NCBI GenBank assembly: GCA_902702965.1
Contig: CACRXP010000143.1
Location: 631,263 to 695,262 of the forward strand
DNA length: 64,000 nucleotides
Source: Spirometra erinaceieuropaei
Lineage: Eukaryota > Platyhelminthes > Cestoda > Diphyllobothriidea > Diphyllobothriidae
Direction of reading: 5' to 3'
The position numbers were made by a program, and so were the translations under genes. Positions 54,811 through 64,000 of the stretch are shown here, one piece after another (the first letter of the stretch is position 1; each line of letters opens with the position of its first letter). The notes under the pieces were generated by a model that did not search any database, was not told the origin of the DNA, and saw only the letters and a list, made by a program, of their open reading frames with translations.

Positions 54811-57500
54811 GGGGAATTGTTGGTACAATTAATATCTACTTCATCTTAAACCAAATCATTCGCATATCGTTTCAGCATCCACATCTTGGTACCGCTGTGG
54901 ACGTCACCGTTCTTGACGACATGACGCGACTTAGATCAACTTCTCTCGTCTCGCTTTCCTTGCTCCACAGAATACGGCAGGATTGTAAGCGGCTTTTGTC
55001 ATCTATAATTCAAGCCTGGGTTGCCAAAATACTCAGAAGTTATCACCCACTGGGGACGGCCGTCTGTGCTCGTTGGTGCGCGTCTCACTGCGCGGGAATT
55101 TTGTGCGATTTAAACGATACTAAGCTCAGGGCAGATCAATGTCCCTGATCATCTTTACTTGGATCTTTCACAAGTTTTAACTTAATGGGGGTGATTTGGC
55201 AGGTTTGCATAGTTCACCTGACCCAAATGTTACAAACTCGGCTGCGTGGGTGAGATTGAAACCCAAGACAGTAAGGACATGGTCTGAATACAGCCAGCAC
55301 TCTAACCATCTGAGTCCCGTGAGCTTTGAGTTTTTCACTTGGGTCATTTCAGCTAAGAAAATTTGCCAAAGACTCCTATTAGGTTAGAACTTGTCAATGA
55401 TCTGACTGAAGATGTTCAGAGAGATCGGCCTGACCTGAACTTCGTACTGTTTAGATCGTTTGGAAGGCTGTCAATGACCGAGGTAACTGGCTTCCTATCT
55501 GGTCTGAGAATCTGGCTCAGCGCCTTTTTTAAAACGTGGCCTCCATGGCACACCTGTCAGGGGGGGATTTTAGTCGCCCCTGTGAAGGTCTGGCGCATAC
55601 AACGAAGACCTCTCAATGTACAGCCCGCGTAGATGAACTGTCTAGCTTTACCTGCCTGCGACTCTCTCTGATGATGGGTTAGGGTGAGAATCCGAAACGC
55701 CAGGCCAATATATTTCTTCTTCCAGTGATCGCATCTTCGTCTACAGTCTAAATTTGCTAGACATTGAGACATATGCGCGTGAAATTGGATGTTCAACATC
55801 ACGGACGCATGGTGGGAACTCTTGGGTGCTGATTGGACACAACTCAAACTATGACGTTCGCCCCTGCTATGTACCCAGAGGTGTCTCCTAAAGTCTATCA
55901 CTTGTGCTATCTGCTGTGCTTAGTACAGGTCCTGGCTAAATTGCATAGGAAACACTGAAGGTGCAGCTTAACGAACGTGGCTTCGTTGTTACATATACTG
56001 TTAAACTTCTAACCGAAAAAAACACTGCGAAACTCTCGGATGATTCTTGCTTGCGGTTGAAAAGGACTTTTTATGATTGTTGTGAATCGGTCCAGATTTA
56101 GTTGTCCATGATTATCTATGACGTTATTTCCAGACTGAAGTTCCTCCGGCCTAATCTCGGAGAACTGGCGGCAGCAGTACCTCGGGATCTGGCGTTGCAA
56201 GAGGGCACGGGTGTCCCAGCGGCATTCACCAAGCTGGAGTAAGTGCAGGACGGAAAAAACAACGGCTTCCTCGGTCGTCATCGGTTTTGTCAGATGGGCC
56301 AGGGGTGGATTTCTGTCCTGCAGCCCCAGTTGCAAGAAAGAAGCCAAAGCCACCTGTAGTACGGGAATGGTGGTAATTGGGGGAACCACGCCTACTCAAA
56401 TATGATTCAGTAGGCGGACTGTGTGACATCGTCAAGTGGGGCTGCAGAGCCAAACCTCGGCGCGCCAGGAATCCAGTCAAAGCATCGGCCATTTTATGAC
56501 GAATCCAGATTTCATCACCCAGGACTGCCAATATAAGGCGGTTAGGGCAGACAACCTTGAGCATTCGGAGCTCGTCCAGCAATTAATCGACGATTTGCCT
56601 GATGAGAAGGCCCCTGAAAGCCGCCTATCATAGAAGTGAGATCTGTCATACGAGAAGGCTTACGATATCGCCCGTCACCAGGGGAGCATATGGCATGACC
56701 TTCAGTAGCTGATTCACCGCTGAGTTTCCCGCATAAACGGCAACAGCCAGCTTCTTCATAACAACTACCGCTGTAATTGGCATCATATCCCTTGGTCAGA
56801 TTGTAGACATAAGAAGACGGCTACCCGTTTTACAAGAAAATGGACAACACAGTACCAGCATATTTCTCCCAAAAGTATGACGGAACACTAACACGTGCGT
56901 CACGTATTCTAATCCAGCTGGGGAAGGCGAAGCGATGCTCCGAATGTTTCCAGCCGACACTCCTCTCCTATTGCTCTGCACCATCACGCTTCCGTTCAAG
57001 GGTCATCCTGTAAAGTTAAAAAAAATCGTACTGGTCCAGTTGTTACTCTCATCAACGAAGCCTCCCCTTCAGAAATTCGTCTTCTTCGGCACAGGGCAGA
57101 TTCGAGGGGTCTTTAAGGCCAAAGTTGAACTCCACTACGTAGCTGGAGGAAGGAAGTAGAAAAATCTCCTCACATGGAATTAAATCAAATGTGCACATTT
57201 GTGCTATTCCACATTAATCAGATTGCTGTTAAGCCGACTAACGATTTCCTACCGGAAAATCATGACTATTACACTACCCACGACTGCGGTCTGCTTGCAA
57301 AATTTGAATTTTAATGAGATGTTCAGCCACGTCTTTTCAGACCTCTTCAGTTTCCTATACAGCCGCATCAAAGGTCGAAGGAGTACTGGATCGCCTGAAT
57401 AAGGTGGACACGATTGAAGCATACAATTATCTCCCTCTCTCTCTTGCTCTCTCTCTCTCTCTTGTTCAGTGACTATGGATCAGATGGACCAAGACGCCTG
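54811..57500. other. Mostly unassigned, with a PLE 3' end and a (CT)n tract
   Basis: 55640-55740 is an isolated family A 3' end (A7) on the plus strand. 57431-57463 is a (CT)n microsatellite just before PLE A8. Open frames such as 55557-55901, 56009-56389 and 56226-56582 overlap on both strands and show no domain. Confidence 0.4.
55674..55705 (+). ncRNA. Hammerhead motif of PLE A7, one core change
   Basis: CTGATGA at 55678-55684, stem II GG/CC with a TTAGGG-containing loop, GAA, then ACGCC, where the U before the cleavage site is C. That change removes the A-U pair next to the cut and should disable it. The tail 'CGCATCTTCG' follows. Confidence 0.45.
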
Positions 57501-57626
57501 GGGCACCGTCACCAGTGACCGTTCCGGCGTGTTAAGTTCCTGACCACTGAGTCAGATGCCACGGTCTCTTCGTCAGCACAATTCCTGGAGAAACTCAAAG
57601 GGGTAAGCCTCCATCCAAATAAGGTC

Positions 57627-58994
57627 ATGGTAACGTTTGATGTTACATCCATCTTCGCTTCTACTCCCCAGGACCTGGCAATCGAGACAATCAGACTGCT
57701 TCTACAAAGCAAATACGATGAAACGGAGAATCACCTTGGAGACGCCCAAGTCCTTCAGCTCCTGAAGCTCTGTCTCTGGACGTATTTCACGTTCGACAGG
57801 ACAATCTACGAACAAGTGAAGGACACACCAATGCGTTCGCCGATTTCGGAATTCCTTGCCGAGGCGGTCCTGCAACGGTTAGATTCGCTGGTCTTCCAAC
57901 ACCACAGACTGAAGTTTTGGACTCGGTATGTGGATGATACCTTCGTCGATATCGAACGGGATCAACTGCTGACATTCAAGACACGTCTGAATGCAGTCTT
58001 CCCGGACATAAAATTTACGATGGAGGAGGGAAAAAATAACCAGCTGGCATTCCTTGATGTCCACGTATGCCGCAAAGATTGTGGTGGACTAAAGACCAAT
58101 GTGTTCAGGAAAGCGACACATATGACGCAAGTACTGAACTTCAACAGCAACCACCCAATCAGCCACAAAATCACTTGTTACGGACTCACTATCGGTGTGT
58201 CGAAACGCACTGCAGTGAGTCGGAAGACAAGATTGCCGAACTACAATATCTCCGACGGGTCTTCAAAGCCCATGGCTACGAGCGCAACTTCGTCAACCGG
58301 TGCATCCGCAAAAGGGACGAAAGGCCTAACCGCATGGCCACTAAATTTTGGCGAGCGCTTCTATATGTCAAGAACGTTCCGGAAGCTGTTGGCTGCCTTC
58401 TCGCACCATTTGGTGTTGGAGTTGCACAAAGACCGGAGGCAACCATCAGGCGTCTTGGTAATGAAACCGAAAGACCCGCTGCCACGGCAAGAAACGTCTG
58501 GAGTCGCATATCGGATCTGGTGCAGTTGCGGACAAAGCAACTACGTCGGAGAAACCGGAAGACAACTCCAAACGCGAATGGCCGAACAGGCTGCAGCGGT
58601 GCGGATAAATGACGCGCCTCATTCGACGGGTTCTGGCCACACATTCAAATTTGACGAGGCCAAACTTCTCGCTAGAGGTGACAGCCGCGTTAGCCGGCAG
58701 CTGCTTGAGTCATGGTTTACTGTCCCCCAGTCCATTAAAAAGTGCAACGATCTTCCTCTTCAATGCTCGGTGTTGAATCTTCACCTCGGCGGAGTAATTG
58801 GCCACGCGGGGAGCGCACTGGTGAACACTGTTTTTAAAGCTAGAGTTGGTGGGTCAGATGGCCGAGCAATCATCACACCAGCATCCAACGCATGTGATGA
58901 AATTGCAGCACGTAACGACGCGAATGTCGGCCGTCAAGCCATTAGAACACCACGGGCAACAACCCCTGAACAAGGGCGGAGACGTGAGTATTAA
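57627..58994 (+). CDS. PLE reverse transcriptase with GIY-YIG endonuclease (A8), 455 codons
   Basis: Longest open frame in the window. In order: motif A VTFDVTSIFAS (residues 2-12), motif B DTPMRSPISEFLAEAVLQ (about 69-86; the usual GTPMGSP is changed), motif C YVDDTF (101-106, both Asp intact), NNQLAFLDVHVCRKDCGG (about 137), linker, GIY-YIG core GVAYRIWCSCG (292-302) and NYVGETGRQ (305-313), TRMAEQ, then tail LLESWFTVPQSIKKC. The linker is in the wrong frame: a base is missing at about 58178-58180 and one extra G lies at 58457-58458, so about 92 residues are scrambled (the true linker, with YLRRVFKAHGYERNF, is in the neighbouring frame) while the overall frame is kept. The true start is upstream of the truncation; the ATG at 57627 is internal. 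It probably does not work. Confidence 0.75.
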   Translation: MVTFDVTSIFASTPQDLAIETIRLLLQSKYDETENHLGDAQVLQLLKLCLWTYFTFDRTIYEQVKDTPMRSPISEFLAEAVLQRLDSLVFQHHRLKFWTRYVDDTFVDIERDQLLTFKTRLNAVFPDIKFTMEEGKNNQLAFLDVHVCRKDCGGLKTNVFRKATHMTQVLNFNSNHPISHKITCYGLTIGVSKRTAVSRKTRLPNYNISDGSSKPMATSATSSTGASAKGTKGLTAWPLNFGERFYMSRTFRKLLAAFSHHLVLELHKDRRQPSGVLVMKPKDPLPRQETSGVAYRIWCSCGQSNYVGETGRQLQTRMAEQAAAVRINDAPHSTGSGHTFKFDEAKLLARGDSRVSRQLLESWFTVPQSIKKCNDLPLQCSVLNLHLGGVIGHAGSALVNTVFKARVGGSDGRAIITPASNACDEIAARNDANVGRQAIRTPRATTPEQGRRREY

Positions 58995-59024
58995 TAGGTA
59001 TGCGGTAGCATGGCTATTGCATCC

Positions 59025-59032
59025 TATAAATA
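59025..59032 (+). promoter_or_regulatory. TATA-like box in the family A pLTR
   Basis: TATAAATA, about 50 nt before the hammerhead box. The same octamer and spacing occur at 32730 (A5) and, on the minus strand, at 23585-23592 (A2). Transcription would begin just upstream of the ribozyme. Confidence 0.5.
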
Positions 59033-59071
59033 CTGCAGCCTAATGTGCATGAAATACCCGTATTTGCTTAT

Positions 59072-59113
59072 GTCTCTTATTATGGGTTTGAGCAGGAATC
59101 CGAAACGTCAGGC
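59072..59113 (+). ncRNA. Inactivated hammerhead motif of PLE A8
   Basis: Stem I GTCT/AGGC, GAA, ACGT and C are all kept, but the CTGATGA box reads CTTATTA (59076-59082). G5 and G8 are lost; G8 takes part in catalysis in hammerheads. It should be inactive. Confidence 0.6.
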
Positions 59114-59145
59114 TAATAAAACATTTGTCCCAGCGATCGTGTCGC

Positions 59146-62100
59146 CTCCTTCAACTCACGTTCTTTGCTGGATCAATGGCGTATGGAGGCCCTAAATTAA
59201 ATAAATCTTACCTCCATTTCCTCGAACAGCGATTTAAGCCCCTTAGAAGGTTACAGCGCCCGAACAATTCCAGTCAATTGCGCGCGTTCCTTGGGTCAGT
59301 TTTCACTGCAGTCGCTTGGCTGAAATTTTGAATCCCCTTCATCTTCAACTTTAAAAGAATCGTCGCTGGAACTGGTCGGCGGTCGAAAAATAGGCTCTTG
59401 CACCGCAAAATGACTCCTAGCTCTCCTTCTGCCCCGGTTCATCACCATAAAAAGTCTATCCTACTAAAGTGCGATGTTTTCCCGTACGGCTGGGATCTGA
59501 CTGTAATTCAGTAAATGCCTTCTAGTATCGAGATAATGATTACTTTTATAGACGGAAACCAACTACAGTACGGGACCTATAGCAGGGAACCTGGTGATAG
59601 GAACTGATATGAGAATTGTTGGATGCCTTAAGTGCTGCATGCTTTGCTTTCTCATCCTATCTTTTCAAGGAAATGTCCGTTTCTTGTGTAAAAGATGTGT
59701 CCACGTAATGTGATCAAACAGAACTGTCATACATTTGAGCGAAAATGGACGTTGCGATGTGTTCGGCAGCTTCTTATGCTTTTGCTTATCCTAGACATCG
59801 ATTACGCATTCGAACTTGGTTTTCTTCGGGAGGAGAGTAATTTACTCTCGAGACTTTAATTAAACGGAGTTATCCCCACTTGAAAACCGATTATTTATCC
59901 GGTGCTAACCGCGGGAATCAGTTTGCTAAAACACAAGTTATTTAAAGACAACCAGACGTTTTACCGATTTGTAAGTCGGACTAGTACATCTGTGCGATTG
60001 CGTGTCCTGAAGTGCAGTCGTAACGCACACGGACAAAAGTTTGTTTCAATGGGGTGAAATTATTTTGTCATTTGGAAAATTTTTATGAATTGACACAGAA
60101 ATGACTACCACCAAATAGTCATTTTCAATATTGGGCATGTGGAACATTGCTTTTCGCGCGGTCTAGCTACGGTGCATAAGTAATTTAGAAATGGAACAAG
60201 CAAAACATGGTAAGATGCGGTTATGTAGTCCCACCTAATGAACACAACAGTGTTGGGGTTGGGGGTTATGTTTAGGTGGTAGGGTTAGGGAGTTAGGGTT
60301 GGGGGTTAGGGCTAGGGTAACTATTTCTCAACCGTGCATTTCCAATAGCTTTTTTTGCAAGGAACTACTCGACCTCGTCGCCTGTGCGCTCCCCGGTTCC
60401 ACATGCAAAAGCCCCTATTACCACCGGTCCCGTATTACAGGTGGCTAGGGTTTGTTTACTTCAGGTGGAGCTACATAACCGCATCTGACCCAAGACATAA
60501 ACAGATTCAGTGAAATATCAGTAGTTATGTGGCCACTCCGCAGTGAATTCATGATCGTAGAAAGCAACCTGCATGTGAGTGAAGGTGGCGAAAATGGACG
60601 CAGTATAAAGGGCACGTTCTTACGTTTGAAGTAGGAATATGTCAGTATTTTTTAGCAACATGAAAGAAGCAGTCACAGGTGTCAAACTTTTCTTGGCTTT
60701 ATCGTGTAAAAAATAAACAGACTCCGTCAACAGAATGCCGTATTTAAGCAGTCCTTAAAAAGTTAACTTACTAGAAAATGATCTCTAATAGATCGAAAGC
60801 ATATTCCTTATTGATTTTTGATGTTGACCTTCATTTTATTCGATGAAGAGGTTTCCTGCTAAGATGAGTCCTCAAATGTGACCCAAACGACCTCTAACAT
60901 GAAAAAGAACGCCTGAACACCTACTACTTCGCTAAATACCTTCAAGAAGTATCTTATTTAAAGGGTATATTTCAAGGCCGATCTGAAATTCAACGTAATT
61001 CAGAACAAACGGAAAGTATAAATTAATTTCATGGAAAAGTTCTATTTTACGACAACCCCTGTCAATCCTACTAAAATTTATTAATTATTGAACCGCCTGG
61101 CAACATCTGCCCTCATGAAACCTTTTTTCCTATGTCGTCCGTATTGGCAAAATCAAGCAAAATCATGTTTGCCGTATCTTAATCAATTCAAAGGCGTAAA
61201 GAATACCACGAATCCCCGGGAAACAGTTTTTTTAATTTATACTCATAATGCAGGCTGTTGGCAAACCGCCGTACCTGAAATTAAACTAAGTCTTAAAACA
61301 TATTTAGATGTAAACCTCACTGAAAGAGTATTTTTTTAATGTTATTCTATTTCTGCTGTCATAATTACTCAGTTTTTTGCGTGAACAGACAAAATCACAA
61401 CCATTTTTGGCGTTTTTTCTAAACTTTTTTTCTAAAAATATGGCATTTCTAAACCACGTAACATTGTTTTTGATATTTTTTATATTTTTACTTCCGTCAG
61501 AGTTGTTATTTATTAACGTACGTAGATATCGGGTCCACGTACTGATGTCGGCTCGCGAGTGATTAAAACCATTCGTAAATATCGACATGTATTAGCTCAC
61601 GAACTGTGTAGGGATTATGTTTGGCCCAAAACCCTCTAATTCATATCTTTTTGGCGACCCTTCGATATTCAAACCTATCTACAACATCCCTCAGGTTTAC
61701 TGGGTGAAAAATAAGGAGTATAACAAAGTGTCTTCTCCGAAAATACAAAGATGGGCATGCACTTTCCACCTACAATTATGAAATATTTTGCGGCTGGAGC
61801 AAATTTATTGGCCGTAGACGATGCCGTTAGAGGAGCACCTGCATTCGAGTCCGGCACTTTTTTGTAGAACGTAGTCAACCCATCGACACTAACCTTTAAC
61901 TAAAGGAAAAATACCCATTCTAGTAAAACTTCCTCTTCCCCTCCTGGTGTTCAACGATTCTACAGGCATCCGGACGCATTTAGTCAACAGGGCGGTTTCG
62001 AATTATGCGGCAATCGAGTGGCCCTAACCGATCCCGGGATTCGAAACGGGCCTAATTAGTAATCGGGCGTTTTAGGTCCAACGCTTGCCAACTGATCCAC

Positions 62101-62380
62101 GCACCAGTTGTCTCTTCGGTTGCAGAGGTATTACCTATCGCATTACTTCAGTCTGAGCTAAGGAGACCAATGCGAATCGAATTCCTACCCTTCTCAAAAC
62201 CAGTGCGTTCCAACGACAGGACGACTGGATGCGTGTGGGCATGGTCGCTTACCGAGCGCACTACATCGACCCCTGCGTCCATTTCCAGCGAGCGCCGTCG
62301 TACGGTCGCATTAAGGTGAGAGAGTAGTCATGCTGTCAATCCCACGAGCGGTTGATAAGGCTGAATGCAACTAACGGAGG
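59146..62380. other. Unassigned stretch
   Basis: AT-rich, with no recognised gene or mobile element apart from the telomere-like tract at 60253-60318. Open frames (61088-61339, 61304-61588) have no known motif. Confidence 0.45.
60253..60318 (+). repeat. Short degenerate TTAGGG (telomere-like) tract
   Basis: About 65 bases with several GTTAGGG or close variants (GGGTTAGGG at 60282-60290, AGTTAGGG, GGGTTAGGGCTAGGG). TTAGGG is the usual animal telomere unit. The surrounding DNA is ordinary, so it is interstitial. Confidence 0.65.
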
Positions 62381-63800
62381 GTGAGATTGTTGTGCAGCGG
62401 TTGAATGGGCACTTCGCCTCCCCCCTCTTCTCGCGTGCCACGTGCGTGACTGTCCTCCAAGCGATAAGAGCGAAGCTTTAATGCCAGCGCTTCGTTGACA
62501 ACATAATGTCTGTTCACTCGCCGGTCACTCGTGCCTTCCGCACCAAGTACTGGGAGCCCGGAGCTGGTGAGGACCTCAAACACTCCGGCCCGCAGTCGAG
62601 TCTACTTAAACCGCAGGACCACACACAACGAAGACCTGGCGCAGGCGTTGCTAGTTTTGACTATCTTCCATTTAACGTCTCTCTGACGCTAGAAGTGTTC
62701 TTCGGCTACCCACGCCCTCTCTTTCCTAACCTCCGTCGACCCCAACAAACATCAGTAGGATACCTGTGACAGGTCACCAGTCGACTTTTTAAGACGAAAC
62801 GTCACCCCCGATGTCCTGGCCGTCTTAGGCCCCAAACTACGGCGGCGAGACCCAGGGATAGCGTTACAGATCTCACGGGTCGAGGATCAGCAGGGGCTCC
62901 CGACTCAGCCTTATCGCGAACACCATCTCTTCCACCCCTACCTCGCCCCTTCTGACTACAAGACTGTTCATATGGCGTTGCGTTCTCACAATCTCTGATG
63001 ATGGTCTCCAAGACGAGACTGAAAGCTCAGGCTGATGCACACACAGTGATTGCGCATTCATCCTCTTTGCTTCCGACCTCATTTGTTGGATGAATAGCAT
63101 GCCGAGGCAACACCTCAACACATGCAACGTTAGAGTCAAGAAAACAGTAGAGGACGGGAATGTTTGAGCGCAAGAAGTGGGGATCAGTTTTGAGTAAAAA
63201 AAATACATTATAATTTTCTTCTGCTCTGATGAGCTGGACCTGATAGGATGATGATGATGATTCTTCAAAGTGGCAAAAAGAGACCACTAGTTCCACACCG
63301 GCAAACGAGGACAAAACAGTTTCTGACAGAGATGCAAAAATGATTCGCGAAGTAAATGCTCTGGCGATGAATGAAGTTGGGGTTAAAATGCATCATCCGG
63401 AAGTGTGGAATGGAACCCCTGAACCGTATTGGGCTATCGGCGACGTTTGGGATCAAACTTTTTGCCAGCAGTCAGAGAGGGCCGTTTTCCGGCAGCCTCC
63501 TTTTTCGCCGGTTGTGCAGGTTTCTAAAAAGGTGAAAGGAAAAACGACTTTATTGGCTATCGAGTACTGCTGGTGGCAAGCAAGCGTGCTCCAGTAAAAA
63601 TGATGCTCACTGGTTGAGTACTGGCAGCATAAGCATCTGGCAGATTTTTGCTAACGCAGGACTGAGAGCACCACACCTCACTTCGGGAGTTATTTGGGCT
63701 GAGGGGACTGGCCTGGGACTTGGCAGATATATAATTCTCCCAGCAGAAAACGCCGAATTATTCGCGTATTATCTGTGAGAACGAAGAGAGCATTGTGCAG
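62381..63800. other. GC-richer block with an isolated PLE-like 3' end
   Basis: 62381-62990 is C-rich with no recognised product. It ends in a family D hammerhead motif (62992-63031), so part of it is probably the non-coding 3' region of an otherwise missing PLE. The open frame 63340-63597 (85 codons) is unfamiliar. Confidence 0.4.
62992..63031 (+). ncRNA. Hammerhead ribozyme motif, family D, intact core
   Basis: CTGATGA at 62995-63001, one U, stem II GTCTC/GAGAC (closed by G-U) with loop CAAGAC, GAA at 63021-63023, self-complementary AGCT, C (CUC triplet). Stem I TCT/AGG has one G-U. No PLE coding sequence is attached. Confidence 0.55.
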
Positions 63801-63804
63801 GGAC

Positions 63805-64000
63805 GCGCACTGATCGCGTTACAGAACTCGCTCGTCTCGTTGTTCTTTGGGCCTCGCAACTGTTGCTAATGTGCCCGATCGAAACCGACAAGACAACGAG
63901 TCCGTGGCCCAGTGGTTGGGTCGTTTAAATCCAAACCAACAGGTCGCGAGTTCCAGCCTCGGGGGCTGCATACCTCGGGGTTGGGTATGGCTGACTGATG
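63805..64000 (+). mobile_element. tRNA-derived SINE, cut by the window end
   Basis: Head module from 'GCGCACTGATCGCGTTACAG', a spacer (CCCGATCGAAACCGACAAG), a tRNA-like part with GGCCCAGTGGTTGGG and GGTCGCGAGTTCCAGCC, and the start of the body (GGGTATGGCTGACTGATG). It shows the complete head-spacer-tRNA order lost in most other copies. Confidence 0.7.

Larger units (their letters stand above)
57519..59145 (+). mobile_element. Family A PLE (A8), 5'-truncated
   Basis: Starts in the RT fingers (FRRVKFLTTESDATVSS), has a continuous coding region to 58994, TATAAATA at 59025-59032, a mutated hammerhead at 59072-59113, AATAAA, and ends near 59145 in a C/T-rich tail. No inverted 5' pLTR is present. 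A (CT)n tract lies just upstream. Confidence 0.8.

Noticed and set aside
56009..56582. Overlapping 118- and 126-codon minus-strand frames
   Set aside because: They overlap in different frames, lack motifs and have plus-strand competitors.
1..64000. CRISPR array, rRNA genes, bacterial operons or integrated virus
   Set aside because: No regularly spaced repeats, rRNA signatures or densely packed genes were seen, and no capsid or envelope-like gene. The RT sequences are of the Penelope type, without LTR-retrovirus gag, protease or integrase.

Overview
This window looks like repeat-dense animal nuclear DNA, and I recognise no host protein gene in it. It is AT-rich and eukaryotic in character, with microsatellites, tRNA-like SINEs, Tc1/mariner-type DNA transposon material, and above all many broken Penelope-like retroelements (PLEs). 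The PLEs carry a reverse transcriptase (RT) followed by a GIY-YIG endonuclease. The protein style of the PLEs and a short TTAGGG-type tract fit a parasitic flatworm, perhaps a diphyllobothriid-type tapeworm. That species guess rests on memory of similar elements and is an inference only.

Layout. 1-3.6 kb: AT-rich, nothing recognised. 3.6-10 kb: SINEs, (TA)n tracts and a cluster of PLE fragments of at least three families (called B, C and F here), several bounded by inverted copies of their own 3' ends. 10-17.7 kb: mostly unassigned, with one complete long-TIR foldback element (FB1, 11481-12453) and a weak PLE remnant near 14.5 kb. 17.7-25.7 kb: family A PLE remnant, family C PLE, and the most complete PLE (A2, 23472-25705, minus strand). 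28.5-30 kb: a foldback element split by a PLE fragment. 30.6-34.75 kb: a three-level nest, in which a PLE (A4) was interrupted at a TA by a Tc1/mariner-like element, which itself contains a later 5'-truncated PLE (A5) with a 12-bp target-site duplication. 39.3-43.7 kb: a SINE cluster, then a 1.9-kb tandem duplication carrying PLE pieces and a foldback element (FB2). 47-54.8 kb: more foldback and PLE pieces, with one assembly gap. 57.5-59.15 kb: PLE copy A8 with the longest open frame in the window (455 codons). 59-63.8 kb: unassigned DNA with a telomere-like tract and an isolated ribozyme motif. The window ends inside a SINE.

How the parts work together. The PLE families share one design. An RT/GIY-YIG protein would copy and insert the element. 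The non-coding 3' end (pLTR) carries a TATA-like box about 50 nt before a hammerhead-ribozyme-like motif, and then a simple-sequence tail. The ribozyme motifs all have a very short stem III whose sequence is self-complementary (ACGT, AGCT or AATT by family), as expected for the minimal, possibly dimeric, PLE hammerheads. The Tc1-like element and the foldback elements share their terminal bases, so one transposase may have moved both. Every coding copy seen is damaged by stops, frameshifts, truncation or assembly gaps. None can be called active.
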